A stretch of DNA of 64,000 nucleotides from Telmatactis stephensoni (taxonomy: Eukaryota > Cnidaria > Anthozoa > Actiniaria > Isophelliidae), in the NCBI GenBank assembly GCA_029948255.1, contig JALIZF010001827.1, forward strand, positions 532,001 through 596,000. The letters are read 5' to 3'. Numbering within the stretch: position 1 is the first letter of the stretch; every line of letters begins with the position of its first letter. The notes below the pieces were generated by a model. The model did not search any database and was not told the DNA's origin. It saw only the letters and a list, made by a program, of their open reading frames with translations. Made by a program: the position numbers and the translations under genes. Shown here piece after piece: positions 23,001-35,000 of this stretch.

Positions 23001-26000
23001 TGATTTTAAAGGTAAAACATCTTTAAGATATAATGATCAGCGCCGCAGAATTTAACAATGCCATCAAAGAAGCCGAAACCATGACAAAATGGCGCGATTT
23101 AGAAGTCGGGCGCATTTATAAGATTGTGAACTATGATGTCTATGAGTTACATGCGGCCGAGACGATGAAGCTGACCCTTGAAGATGGCGATAATAAGCTT
23201 TACACTATGTGGGCGCCGCAGCGGGTAAAAGAGACTTTAGAGGGCAAAGAATATACTCATATACGGAGTAATGGGCTTAAAAAAGGCCGCAATAATAGCC
23301 ATTGGAGCTTTAATGCGGTCAAAATAGAAAAGAAAGATATGTTCTCTTAAATATATAATGAGCGACGGCCAAGAGATTTACATTGACAGCGAAGAATGGA
23401 CTTTAAGTTCCTCGGACAGCGACTACAGCTCCTTGTCATCTTATGACAGCGAAGACGAGGTATTTACTTCATCGGGGCCTTTTAGGCTCAGCGTTATAGA
23501 AAAAACCACCATTTACGAAAGGCGGCGCTGAAGTCGACAAAAAAAAAACTATATAGTGCCGGTTGGGGCTTTTTTTTATTCTAAGGTGTATCGTTATTTG
23601 AGGTTAAAATATTTTCTATTATATAATGCAAAGCTGTCCAAACTGCCCAAGAACTTTCTATAATATTGATCGTCTTTATTACCATGTCGAAAATATGGTG
23701 TGCCTTAAAAATAGGCCCACATGCGGCGATTGTAATAAGACTTTCACCGCCCTTGAGAGTCTAAACTATCATCTCCAAAAAAGAGTCTGTCACAAAGAAA
23801 AACCAAATAAGACATGCGGCGCGTGTCATTGGACCTTTTATTCGGTCAAAAATCTTAAAGATCACATAGAAAAAAACGTATGTCTTAGAGAACGGCCCAA
23901 TACCACATGTGACACTTGTAATCATACGTTTTCTACGCCCCAACGGCTTAAATATCATATCGAAAAAAAGGTATGTCTTAAAGAAAACTTGACATGCGGC
24001 GCTTGTAATAAGACCTTCGCTACGCCGCAAAGGCTAAAATATCATACCAAGGCAAAAATCTGTCTTAAAGAGCGGCCAAATACAACATGCGGCTCTTGTA
24101 ATCATACTTTCTCATCCGCCTGGCGGCTTGAATATCATAAACAAAGAAAAGGATGCGGTATATAAAGCGCCGAAATCCATTTGAAAAGTAAAATATGCAG
24201 GGCGCCCGACGCCGTTGACACGGGAAGACCTTATAAAAAAAATATGACACGGTGTGTTGTTAAATATCTTATAAATAGAGGTTATTTTCACAAATTCTAT
24301 TCTGAATATGAAAAAAAAAGATGCCACGGCCGTAATATCTTTTTTTTTCGCGGCCAATGACATTTTATATAGATAAAAAAGCAAATAGATGTTAAATATC
24401 TTATAAATAGAGGTTATTTTCACAAATTCTATTCTGAGATGAAAAAAAAAGATGCCACGGCCGCCGATCTATGTGTTGTTAAATATCTTATAAATAGAGG
24501 TTATTTTCACAAATTCTATTCTGAGATGAAAAAAAAGATGTCACGGCCGCAATATCTTTTTTTTTTCGCGGCAAATAATAACATTTTTATCTATATAAAA
24601 AATCCACCAGAGAATTCTTTAAAATACTCTCTATTTATAAAGAATAAAACAAATAGATGTAATTAAACTTCTCTGGGCGGTGAGAATAAGATTAGAAGAA
24701 GTGTAATTAATCTTCTCTGGCCATTGTTAAATATCTTATAAATAGAGGTTATTTTCACAAATTCTATTCTGAGATGATATGAAAATAAATGTATGCGGCC
24801 GTAATATATCTTTTTTTTCGTGGCAAATAATAACATTTTTATCTATTTAAATAAATCTCAAAATAGAATTCGTGAAAATAACCTCTATTTATAAAGAATA
24901 AAACAAATAGATTATATCTTTTTTTTTTCGTATTCTAAGGCGGCAGCGGCAAATAATAACATTTATTTTCATATTCTCTCAGAATAGAATTCGTGAAAAT
25001 AACCTCTATTTATAAAGAATAAAACAAAAGACGGCCAATGACATAAAAAACATTTATTTTCATATTCTCTCAGAATAGAATTCGTGAAAATAACCTCTAT
25101 TTATAAAGAATAAAACATACTGTTAAGGGCCGCAGACATTATTATCTCTGTGATACTTTAGTCTTTGGCGGCTAGAGAACCCACGGTTGCATTTATCACA
25201 TGTCTTGTTTTCACGCTGCCGGCGATTCGCACATACCTTATTTTTGAGATGATATTGGGTACCCTGCTTTGAGGAGAACTGTTTTTGGCAGATGGGGCAT
25301 CTGTAGATGTGTTTATAACAGACGTTGTGACTGTAATGGTATTGGCATTTTTGTTTAGAAGAGAATGTTTTGTGACAGTCTGGACACTCCATTATATCTA
25401 TAAAATATTTTAACCTCTATTTATAAAAAATAAAACAGGCCGGGCATCTTTTTTTTTCGTATTCTAATCGGCGCCCTGATAAATTCCATCATCTTTCGTT
25501 CGGTGCGCCTTTAGATCGGCCGTACATATGTGGCCCACAAACTCTGATTCTTTGTAGATTTCATTACAGTGTAGACAGCGCATTTTCTTCACTTCTTCGG
25601 GAATGACACAATCACTCGACGGCGACGACGTTAAGCAGTCCATATATCTAAAGCCTTGATGTGCCTCCACCGTCGGTAGGGGGCTTTTTGTCTGGATTTT
25701 TTGGCACAGGTTTTTTAATATCTTCTTCGACCCGTGGTAAGGCTCTTCTACCGATGGGCTGTGGCGCCATAGTATTATTTTTTTGTTTTATTGCTCCACA
25801 AAGTGGGATGGCGCTCATAACGCTGATGGGTTTGTGGCTGTAGATCTTGTCCGCCGCAGGTTTTCCGCCATGAAACGTACCATTGAGTCGAGTGCCGCCA
25901 TCGCTTGACATAAGGCGAAGCTTTACCAGCCCTTTGCAATGGGCCACTAAGTGAAAAGTCACAGGTGTCAAATCTTCCCCGCTCACAGTACATGGCTCAT

Positions 26001-29000
26001 AAGAAAAATGAACTGGCAACCTTTTGTTTGTGGTGGTTCTGAAGGGTATTATGGGCTGATTCCCACTGTCGACAAGACTAAAGCCCACATTGGCGCCATT
26101 GCCGGTGTTAATACTAACCGAGCAAAGAATGATATAATAGCCTTCAACATCTACAAAAAAACCATCAATATCCATCCACTCATCTTTTTCAAAATATTCT
26201 TTTTCAGCTAAGTAATAACTCACCTCTTGAGTTGTGGAATAGGGATTTTCCATTATATTTTAAAAATCACAGATTTTTTATAGTGAAAGAACCGTCAGAG
26301 TGCTAATGGTCATGTGATTATAAGGCCTATCTCTCTTGTCGGCAATTCCATTGACGCGAAGTTTGCCCGAGTCATCGGCCCGCACTTGAAGCTGGACTTT
26401 TTTCTTCACTTCGGCCACCATATGAAACGTGACGACGCTTAAATTCTCTGTAGAGTTGATCGGCGGTTCAAATGAAAAATGGGCCGGCTCTCGTTTATTC
26501 GTCTTAGCGCGCATAGGTAGAAAGGGTTTCCCGTCGTGATCCACAAATTGAAATCCCGCATTCACATGGCTCTCGGTACTAATACAAATACTACAAAGAA
26601 TCAATTTTCGGCCGGGATAATTCACATCCACGCTCAATCCGGCCACATTTTGCCAAGACCCCAGATTATAATCTGCTTCGGTATCTAAAGCCGCATAAAC
26701 ACAATCTGCTCCCGGGCTGTAAGGATTCATATATACTACATCGGAAGCCTCATAAAGTCGACGACGGCTTCTTTACCCCACATAGCCAGAGTCACTAAGG
26801 CCGAGAACCGTTCGGCCGTTTTATTGGCCGCTAGCTCTTCTTTGAGCCGCTCTACCTCGGCCCTCAGCGCCATTACTTCTTCTTCCAGACTCTTTTTTTC
26901 GCGCATAAATTCGGCGGCCTTTTGTATACTTTCTACGCTCATGTCTATATTAAAAATCTATGGCTTTTTAAGATATAATGAACCCAGAACATATTCCTTG
27001 TAACGCCCTCATCGTGGGCCCGACCGGCTGCGGCAAGACTAAGTTCGTCGTGGAGCAGCTATTAGGCCCCTTTAGATACAAGTTCGATTACATTGTTTTA
27101 CTTTGCCCCACCTACGTTAACAATAAGACCTGGGAAAACGTGGGCAAAGAAGATGATGATTTTTTTGTAGACATCTTAGACCCCAATGAACTCTCAACGC
27201 ATTTAAAATTTTGGCATAAGCAGTGGGGACACATCGCCGCAGCGCAAACTTTATTTATTCTGGATGACATTGCCTGCGGCGACGACGTCAAAAAACGCAC
27301 TTCAGAGCTAGTAAAACTGGCCTTTTCCGGGCGCCATGATAATATTTCCGTATGGTTACTCTCGCAGCAGCTGACCAGCGTCAGTAAGCCCTTTAGAGAA
27401 AATATCGGCTCTTTAGTGGTCTTCTACACGCCCAGCAAAAGCGACCTAGAAACCATCCTTAGCGACTACGGCGGCGAAATAACCAAAGAGCAGCTACAAG
27501 AATATATGCGGCATTTAAAAGAAAATCAGTATTCGAAAATGATCTTTTCTCTAAGACATCCTTATAGCGTGAAAAATCTATGATTTTTCTTATATATATG
27601 AACATCGAAGAGCTAATAGCGGAGGAGCCGCCCACACAGCTGGGCGATGATCAACTGAAAGAACAGCTTAATGTTTTAGTCAGCAGCGGCAAATGTAAAG
27701 AAATGATCGGCAAAGAACTTACCCATGAACAAGTCACTCAGCTGTCTGAAGCCGATGTTAAGAAGTTTTATAAGCGCTATGAAGTGGCCCTGGCCAGTAA
27801 AACCACAGACGCCGTCGCCGACAGCGCTATAAAGCTGGCCACTAAACTACTTGGACTTGCACTGCCCATAGACGACGTAGAGCAACTTCAGAAGGACTAA
27901 GAGAAGACTATGTCATTCGCCCAAGAACTTAAGATAACTTGTGGGTGGTTGTCTTGAAGTGTGGTAAGTTAATGGCAGTGGCCGAGTGCTGTACTTCACG
28001 TTTGCCCAACATATTGACTTGAAAGAACTTACCACTTCTTGGAGCGACTTCAAGAAGTCACGACTAAGTCAGCCGCAAGTCACCGCAAGTCCGCCACAAG
28101 AACTTGATCAAGTCGAGTCAACAACTTAATCAAGTCACCATAAGTCATTTTCAAGTTACTTGATAAGTCGTCAAGTCCTTAATATATGAGTGACACCGAG
28201 CAGAAAGAAGATACTACTACCCCCGCCGCGGCCGAACAAAAGATCACCAAGCCAAAGGCGCCCGGCAGAGTAGCGGCGGGAAAAAAGCTGGCCGAGCTGA
28301 ATAAAAAGAATAAAGCCAAAAAAGACCCTTCTTCGGAATCTAGTGACGGCTGGGATATCAATCCGGGCTACGTCATCGGCGGCCTTGGCCTTTTAGTGGC
28401 CATGGGCAGCTTATACCTACAAGTGGAAATCACAGAAGCCCGCCGTGCATCTTGAGCCCGTAATACACCATGAACCTAAAGAAAAAAAGCGCTCTAAGAT
28501 CCCCGAGATGGAATAAAAATTCTCTTTGCAGTTAATATAGAATGCCCTCTACATTGATGAAGACCGCTGAAGAAGCCGCCGTACTTACTTCTCTCGTCGC
28601 CGCCGTTGGCTGGGTCGGCAAAAAGGCCCTAAAAGAAACCTTCACTGGCGACCCCAGCAGCAGCGTGATGAATTACGTTAAAATGACCGCCGCCGTCGCC
28701 GGCAGCATCGCTTTGAGAGATTACCTGATCAAAGAAAAATACCTGCCCAATAGTATCTAAAAATCATAGATTTTTTAAATATAATGGTTAGTGTCATCGC
28801 CGGAAGCATCGCCGCAGCCTTAGCCTTTACAGGCGCCAACTACGGCGGCCGCTATTTAGACAAACTGATTCACGGCGACAGTAAAAATGAATTAGCCGCC
28901 GAAAGAAAACGCCACGATCTGGCCATGGAAGCCTATGAAAATGCCCTCGCCGCCTATAATAAAAAAAGACAAGCCTACCGCGACTGGTTAGATGAAAATT

Positions 29001-32000
29001 ACCGCGATAAAATGCAGGCCGATAAGAATTTCCAAAACACCGATTACGCCTTTAAGCTCTACGCACAGACGCATCCTCACTTTGCTCTGAAAAAGCCACC
29101 GCAGTTTAAAGATTATTACACACCTTCTAATAGGCAAAAAAATAATGAATTAATGTTTCTAGGCATTTCAGGCCTGGCCATCGGAGGCGCCGTGGCCTAT
29201 TATATATGATCGTCTTTTTACACAGCGACCAAAATCCGTTTACAACTTATTTAAATCCGCCGATCAGAGCCCACAAGGTCCGACTCATAAGTTGCTCTTT
29301 GTACAATTCTTGGCATAATTTAATAGCCGGCTTTATAATGAAAGGCAGCAAGCAGCATCTCATTCCTAATTCGCATTACACGCCGCAGACGCTGGCCAAA
29401 GAGTTGGCGAAACGCGATGTCACTTTAACAACAGGGCTGCCCCACGAATGGAGCCTTACACACGACAAAAGCACCACACTGAATCAGCGCATTAAAGACC
29501 TGATCGGTCATAAAGTGGTGTCAGTGGCCAATGTCAATGTCGACACATTTCATTGGAATGTCCCTTCTAATTATGAAATCCATTGTGACTTAGTTTATAC
29601 ATATGAAAATGGCAGTCGTTCGAATGTGATGGCTAAATTCCCGCCTAAAGGTAATCCCTTTGACCTAGGTAGAATACACTCCCTATTACTTTATATCATG
29701 ATTTGTCTTGCGACTTGGTTTCAGAAATAAACATCACCATTAAAGTTTGAACGGGAGAAGTTTGTAGATTTTAACGAACGAAAGATGAAACCGTGTCTTA
29801 GAATTTCATATAATGTCTTCGCGTCGAATACAAGACTGTAAAAGAACTTTACTTGGACCTCAAGGCTATTGGAGAGGAGCCTCGACTATTACAGACTACG
29901 TGCCACCGCAGCTAGAGTGTCTGAAATACAGCTAAGAACTGGTTAAAAAAGCAAACCTATTTGGCAAGTTTATCTTCCCGTTCCTAAGTAATTCCTAGGC
30001 CCAGCTTTACCGTAAATGTTCCAAACGAAGTTCATCAGGCGGATCTGCTTTTCTTGCCGCCCGACAAGTAAAGAGAAAACGTACAAATATGCCTGACGGT
30101 CGTGGATATCGCCAGCAGATACAAGGAATGCTGAGCCCATAACCAGTAAGGATTCAGGAGAAGTTGCCGAAGCGCTAAGTAAGATTTATAAGCGCGTTTT
30201 GAATGGCAAGCTGCTGCAAGTGGATGCGGGACAGAGTTCATGGGCGCTGTCACTAAAACGCTGAAAGACCACGATACTAAGATCAGGAGAGCTGAAGCAG
30301 AGTACCACAGGGCCAAAGCCTCGTCGAAAAGATTTAAGTCGCACCCTAGCGGAACGGTTGTTTGGGTATCAGTATTGGAAGAATTAGCAGATCCATCCAA
30401 AGCAACAGGGAGTGGGTGCAGAGACTTCCAGAGGTCATTATGCTTTAATAATGAGGAAACAAGGGCAACGGGAATGAAACCTAAGGATGCCATAAAGAAG
30501 AAACACGTCGAACACAAATCCTACGTTAGGAGTTCAAGAGCAGTAGGAATGAAAGAAAAAAAATTGCCCAGGGCATAGTACGTCAGATATCTTTATCAGC
30601 CTGGAGAATTGGAAGGAGGATCCAAAAGAGCTACGGATCCTAATTGGTCTTTGAAAACGTATCAGATCTCAAAGTCCGTCACAAAAGAAGGACAGCCTGT
30701 GTTGTATTACTTAACAGATGGTCCAAGCCGTGGATTCGTTAAAGAAGAGCTGCTCATAGTCCCCAAGGATTCAGAGTAGTGCTGCACCACGCGCCTGATT
30801 ACACTCTAAGCACGTCAAACGTATATTACCTACAGAGTGACCTTTCTTATTATTTAAACGGTCCACAGAAAATTGCTGATCGTCGTTGGTTCAAAATCCC
30901 AGAGTAGCGGTATGTTACACTTAGCACACCTTGCGTTGGGTTTATAAACATCATCGACCGTTAAGTCAAATACCTTATTTTTTTCCTCATCAATTCTCTT
31001 ATACCGCTGCAGTTTCTTAAGTATATTAGCCTTAGCCTACTTCAGGCGAGTGTATTATCGTACCGTAATTGCGGACCCCACGCTCTTTTTAGTTGTTTGT
31101 AGTATTCAACTCTGCTAACTGCAGTGTAAATAAGATTACTCCAACAAAGACGCTGGTCTATAATCCATAAGTTTTCTTTAACTGTTAATCCCTGAGCACT
31201 GTGTACTGTCATACAATAACCTAACCGCCAGTCCGGCGAAGAAATAACCTTTTCTACTACAGATAGCGGCACCCAAGCCCTATCGTGTGTTACAGCATTT
31301 TCTAAGATCACCTGCGTATAAGGCACCGTAATTGATTTTTTTTGTCTTGTATCGCGTGGCCTATAAGACACCGGCACCAAATGCGAAGTAAACTTTTCCC
31401 GATGCCGCCTTAACAGATCTTTTTCAATCCTCGCCTGCACCGCCCTTTTACTACTAAGCACCAAATCCGTCGGCCGCCACTCCTGCAAAAACACCTCATA
31501 ATCCCGCGCCTTCATATTTTTCCTCATACATTTACACTGCTCAACATCGGTTAAACCTCTCAATGCCCTTTTAAACTTCTTTATCTTCTCATCTTTACTT
31601 CTATAATCGGCTTTTATTTCTTCATGGTAAAACTCCTTTAACCACTCATGCGGCATTTCTCCCGCAATAGGCGGCGGCTGACACGGATCGCCCGCAAAGA
31701 TCACCTGCGTTTTCCCCTTTAAGAACTCTACAAACTCCTTCAGCATCGGCAGCGGCACCGTACAAATCTCGTCCCAAAGAATAACCGGCGGTATCTCTTT
31801 TATAGCCTCCGGAACCCACTTTTCGCCGTTATAACGAAAAAAGCTATGATAGGTCTGCGCATCATATCCCTGCAGTGTTAATTCCCTTTCTAAACGATGA
31901 GTGGGCGTTAATACCTTTACCTCCGGAAACAGCCCTAACACCCTCGTCGTCTTACCACTGCCGCCAGCGCCATAGAGATAAGAAAACCGTTTATAGCTAA

Positions 32001-35000
32001 TAGGATCACTAACGCTGGGCCATATTTCCTGCGTCGCCTCTCTTTTGCCCTCTTTATGATTACCGCAGTATTTCACCCTTTCTCGCCAAGTCCTCATCTC
32101 TTCATTTTTTATACGCCATTGTCCACTTTCGGCCATCTCATCTTTGACATAATACATTTTCATCTTTTCCAACACCTCAGGCCTTATATACAAACTATCC
32201 GTGGCCACCCTAGGTATATCTTCCTTATCAAACCGCAGCAGCATCGTCAAAAGATTAATATGAGCATACGACAACATAGAAGCCCTTAAATGATAATACT
32301 GCGCCCTATAATCGTTATAATAACACAACACTTTGCCATCGCCGCCAAAGTCATCTGTCCGCACCATAGTATTTTCTTTATGGGCCTTTTTTATTAAAAA
32401 GTTCAGCTCTTCATCATCAGTTATCAGCCGCCGCTGCATATGTTTTTCTCCTGCTCTGGCGCCCTGCGTAAACTTACCAATAACAATCCGCGCCGCATGA
32501 TTATCCGCCGGCAGCCACTGTGTCTTATCACCGTGGCAAAGAATGGCCTCGTGCGCCGTATACTCTAAAAGTCCACGCTCTTCAAAGAACTTTAACAACG
32601 GCACCGGAATCCAACCTTTCTCTTCTATATGCTTACCATACCACGCGTAAATAATAGGATGAAGCCCCTCTTTAAACTTCCACGCCGTCAACTTCACAAA
32701 CCCATTAGCCGGCGCCTCATAACGCCCATCTAAAGCCACCCTAAAGAACTGCGAATCCGGATGTCCATACCGCTGATAATAAGACGCCGCATCTCCCAGT
32801 CCCTTAAAGCTGGCCGGATAACAATGCTTCATGTCCAGCGACACATAATCTTCTTTTTTGTACTCCATATTCCAAAGACCGCCATGACCATGTTCAACGC
32901 ACGCCAACGCAATCTCCGGCAACTCTTTCGGCGTCGGCTTCCAATGATTTCTTTTTCTCGCGGCCACAAAGTCTAAAGAACTACTACAAAATACCTCTTC
33001 TCTAAAATCCTCGCCCAATATCTCACAGGCCTTTCTTATTTTTTCATCCTCCACCTGCGGCCGATAAAGCGTCCCATCCTGCGTAATAAACTGCGTCCCC
33101 TCCGCATCTAGCAGCCATATAGAATTCTCTTTAATAAAATCACTGCCATCACAAAGAATATTACCGTCAATGTCAAATTCCGTCCACAGCGGATTCACAT
33201 CTTTATACACTTCTACTCTCTTTTTCTTCGGAAACCTCACATCTCTCCACGCATGACCATTATGCTGATAAATATTTATAGCCGGTCCATTGCCTCTATA
33301 CTTATCTGTGCCAGAATAAATAAACCCGCCCATAATGTCTAGCACAACAATGCGCCTCTTTATAGCCACTTCTAATTTCTTTATTGCTTCTATAGTACCG
33401 CCACACCTCTGTGTATTTTTTTCCCATGTCCTTATAGCCTTTTTTCGTTCGTCAGTTAAACTGCCGCCTTTCGTAGAGTCTGTAAAATATTCTCTAATAA
33501 GTTTGGCGACACAGTTGCCGGGATGTCTCATCGGCTGTAGCTTTTCTGCATCGGGCTCTTTTATTTTATAACCCAAGTAAATAACCACGGTTACAGGATA
33601 CGCCTCATCGTAATACAAAGAGTCAATGCCCACTAAAGCGCCGGGCCTAGTATTTTTATTCAAGATAAATAGATCTTTACGATTACTTGCCCGAATAGGA
33701 TTTCTCCCCTCTTCAACTATCCACTGGCGGCCATCGTATTTTATAAATGCTAACTGCAGACGAAAATCCCCTTCGGGCAGTCTATTAATAATATCTTCCG
33801 CGCGTTCTTCAGTCATCGAAGCATCTGTATTTTTTTCTATAAACGTTGTAAAAACTATATCTGCATTTGTGTTATCGATTACATTCTTTCTGAGACGCGC
33901 TATTTCTTCATTTGCAATAGGAGGTAACTCGCTTTGTAATAGCCAGTCAATAGCGTCCATATATCTATATATATTTTATATTCAATAAACAATACCAACC
34001 GACGATGTCTCCAGCAGCAGTAAGGGGTTTTGCCATTTTTAATCTCCGGGCCCCAAAACGCCATAATTGGTGCAGTGAATCCCTGCTGCCGACACCCCTC
34101 GATCTACGCAGGCAGGGCCTGCATATTTCAAGGTCCAAACGGAACAAACCCTTACTGCTGCTCATGTTTATGGCGAACCTTGATGTCACAGGGATGAATT
34201 GGGATTCCTGTGCGATTCCATTCGAGAGGTTTTATGTTTCTCGAAGTATAAATGAAAGTCACAAAATGCTAAGTGATATTTTTTCGAGAGGGCAATGTTC
34301 TGTTACGGGTTATTTTGCGTGTTACTGTTCGAATTGAAGCTCGTCTACGGGCCGAATCAATTCAAGCCAAGATAATAAGTATGAAGTGAGGTCGCGCTGA
34401 GAATCTCTGCAATATATTTGGTTACCCTATGAAAAAAAACTTTATACTTTGTATGTGATGGAATTGTATTTATCATTTGTTTAATCTAAAGCGTCAAATA
34501 CAGTAGACAATGCGGCATCTTTGACCGTGATGCAACGTACAACTAGCTTTTTAAAATCAGTTAGTTTTATAATCATTGCCAACGCTAGCCGTTTGTGATT
34601 GTTTGAAAAGTTGCTTTACTCAAAGTGCTAAATATTTTGAACTGTTTGTGTCCGACACTGATCCTGGAGAATTATGTTTTGTAGTTCAACATTGAAGGTC
34701 AACTAGCAGTGTTCATCACACAATGCACAGGAGATAGACAAGAAACATTTCATATATCAGAGAAAGCGGTGTACTTTTGTGAGTTTTAGGGGAACAGTTT
34801 TGTAACGTGGTTACACCAGCTGTTTTCTGCTCGCAGCACTTCACTTTCTATTAGAAATGGCTAGTTTATAGCTCTTATCTGGTGGATAACTTATCCAGGC
34901 TTTATACTGTAACTGGCTGCAGATTGGTTGTCAGAAAAATAGAAAAAGTTCTTTGGAAATTAGAATTCCTGCATCTCTACATGTTGTTACTGTCAAAAAA

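Larger units (their letters stand above)
15640..34162. mobile_element. Integrated varidnavirus-like (Polinton-like) element, 18.5 kb
   Basis: Bounded by perfect 91-bp inverted repeats starting 5'-AGCAGCAGTAAGGG and by a 5-bp target duplication CATGT (15635-15639, 34163-34167). It has about 25 densely packed, intronless genes on both strands, visibly more GC-rich than the host. Gene content: VLTF3-like factor, candidate double-jelly-roll capsid protein, A32-like ATPase, BRO-N/VRR-NUC, zinc fingers, small membrane proteins, a decayed retroviral-type integrase, and a large palm-like/SF1-helicase protein. AG...CT termini, integrase and capsid-plus-ATPase genes are shared with Polintons (Mavericks) and Polinton-like viruses. 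However, no protein-primed PolB of the usual Polinton type and no adenovirus-type protease were found. The copy is defective: the integrase is broken and a structural gene is frameshifted. Confidence 0.88.
15529..34867 (+). mobile_element. Host repeat split by the virus-like element
   Basis: 15529-15639 and 34163-34867 together reproduce the reverse complement of the uninterrupted copy at 2057-2862. They are separated by the 18,523-bp insert. Just outside lies another short inverted repeat (AAAGCCTGGATAAG at about 15472 and its complement ending about 34905), typical of a further MITE nesting level. Confidence 0.85.

Noticed and set aside
24250..25118. A CRISPR array
   Set aside because: Repeats are irregular, face each other, have no constant spacers, and the locus is eukaryotic/viral.
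32056..33988. Plus-strand open frames within the helicase gene
   Set aside because: Antisense shadows of a 972-codon gene with complete helicase motifs.
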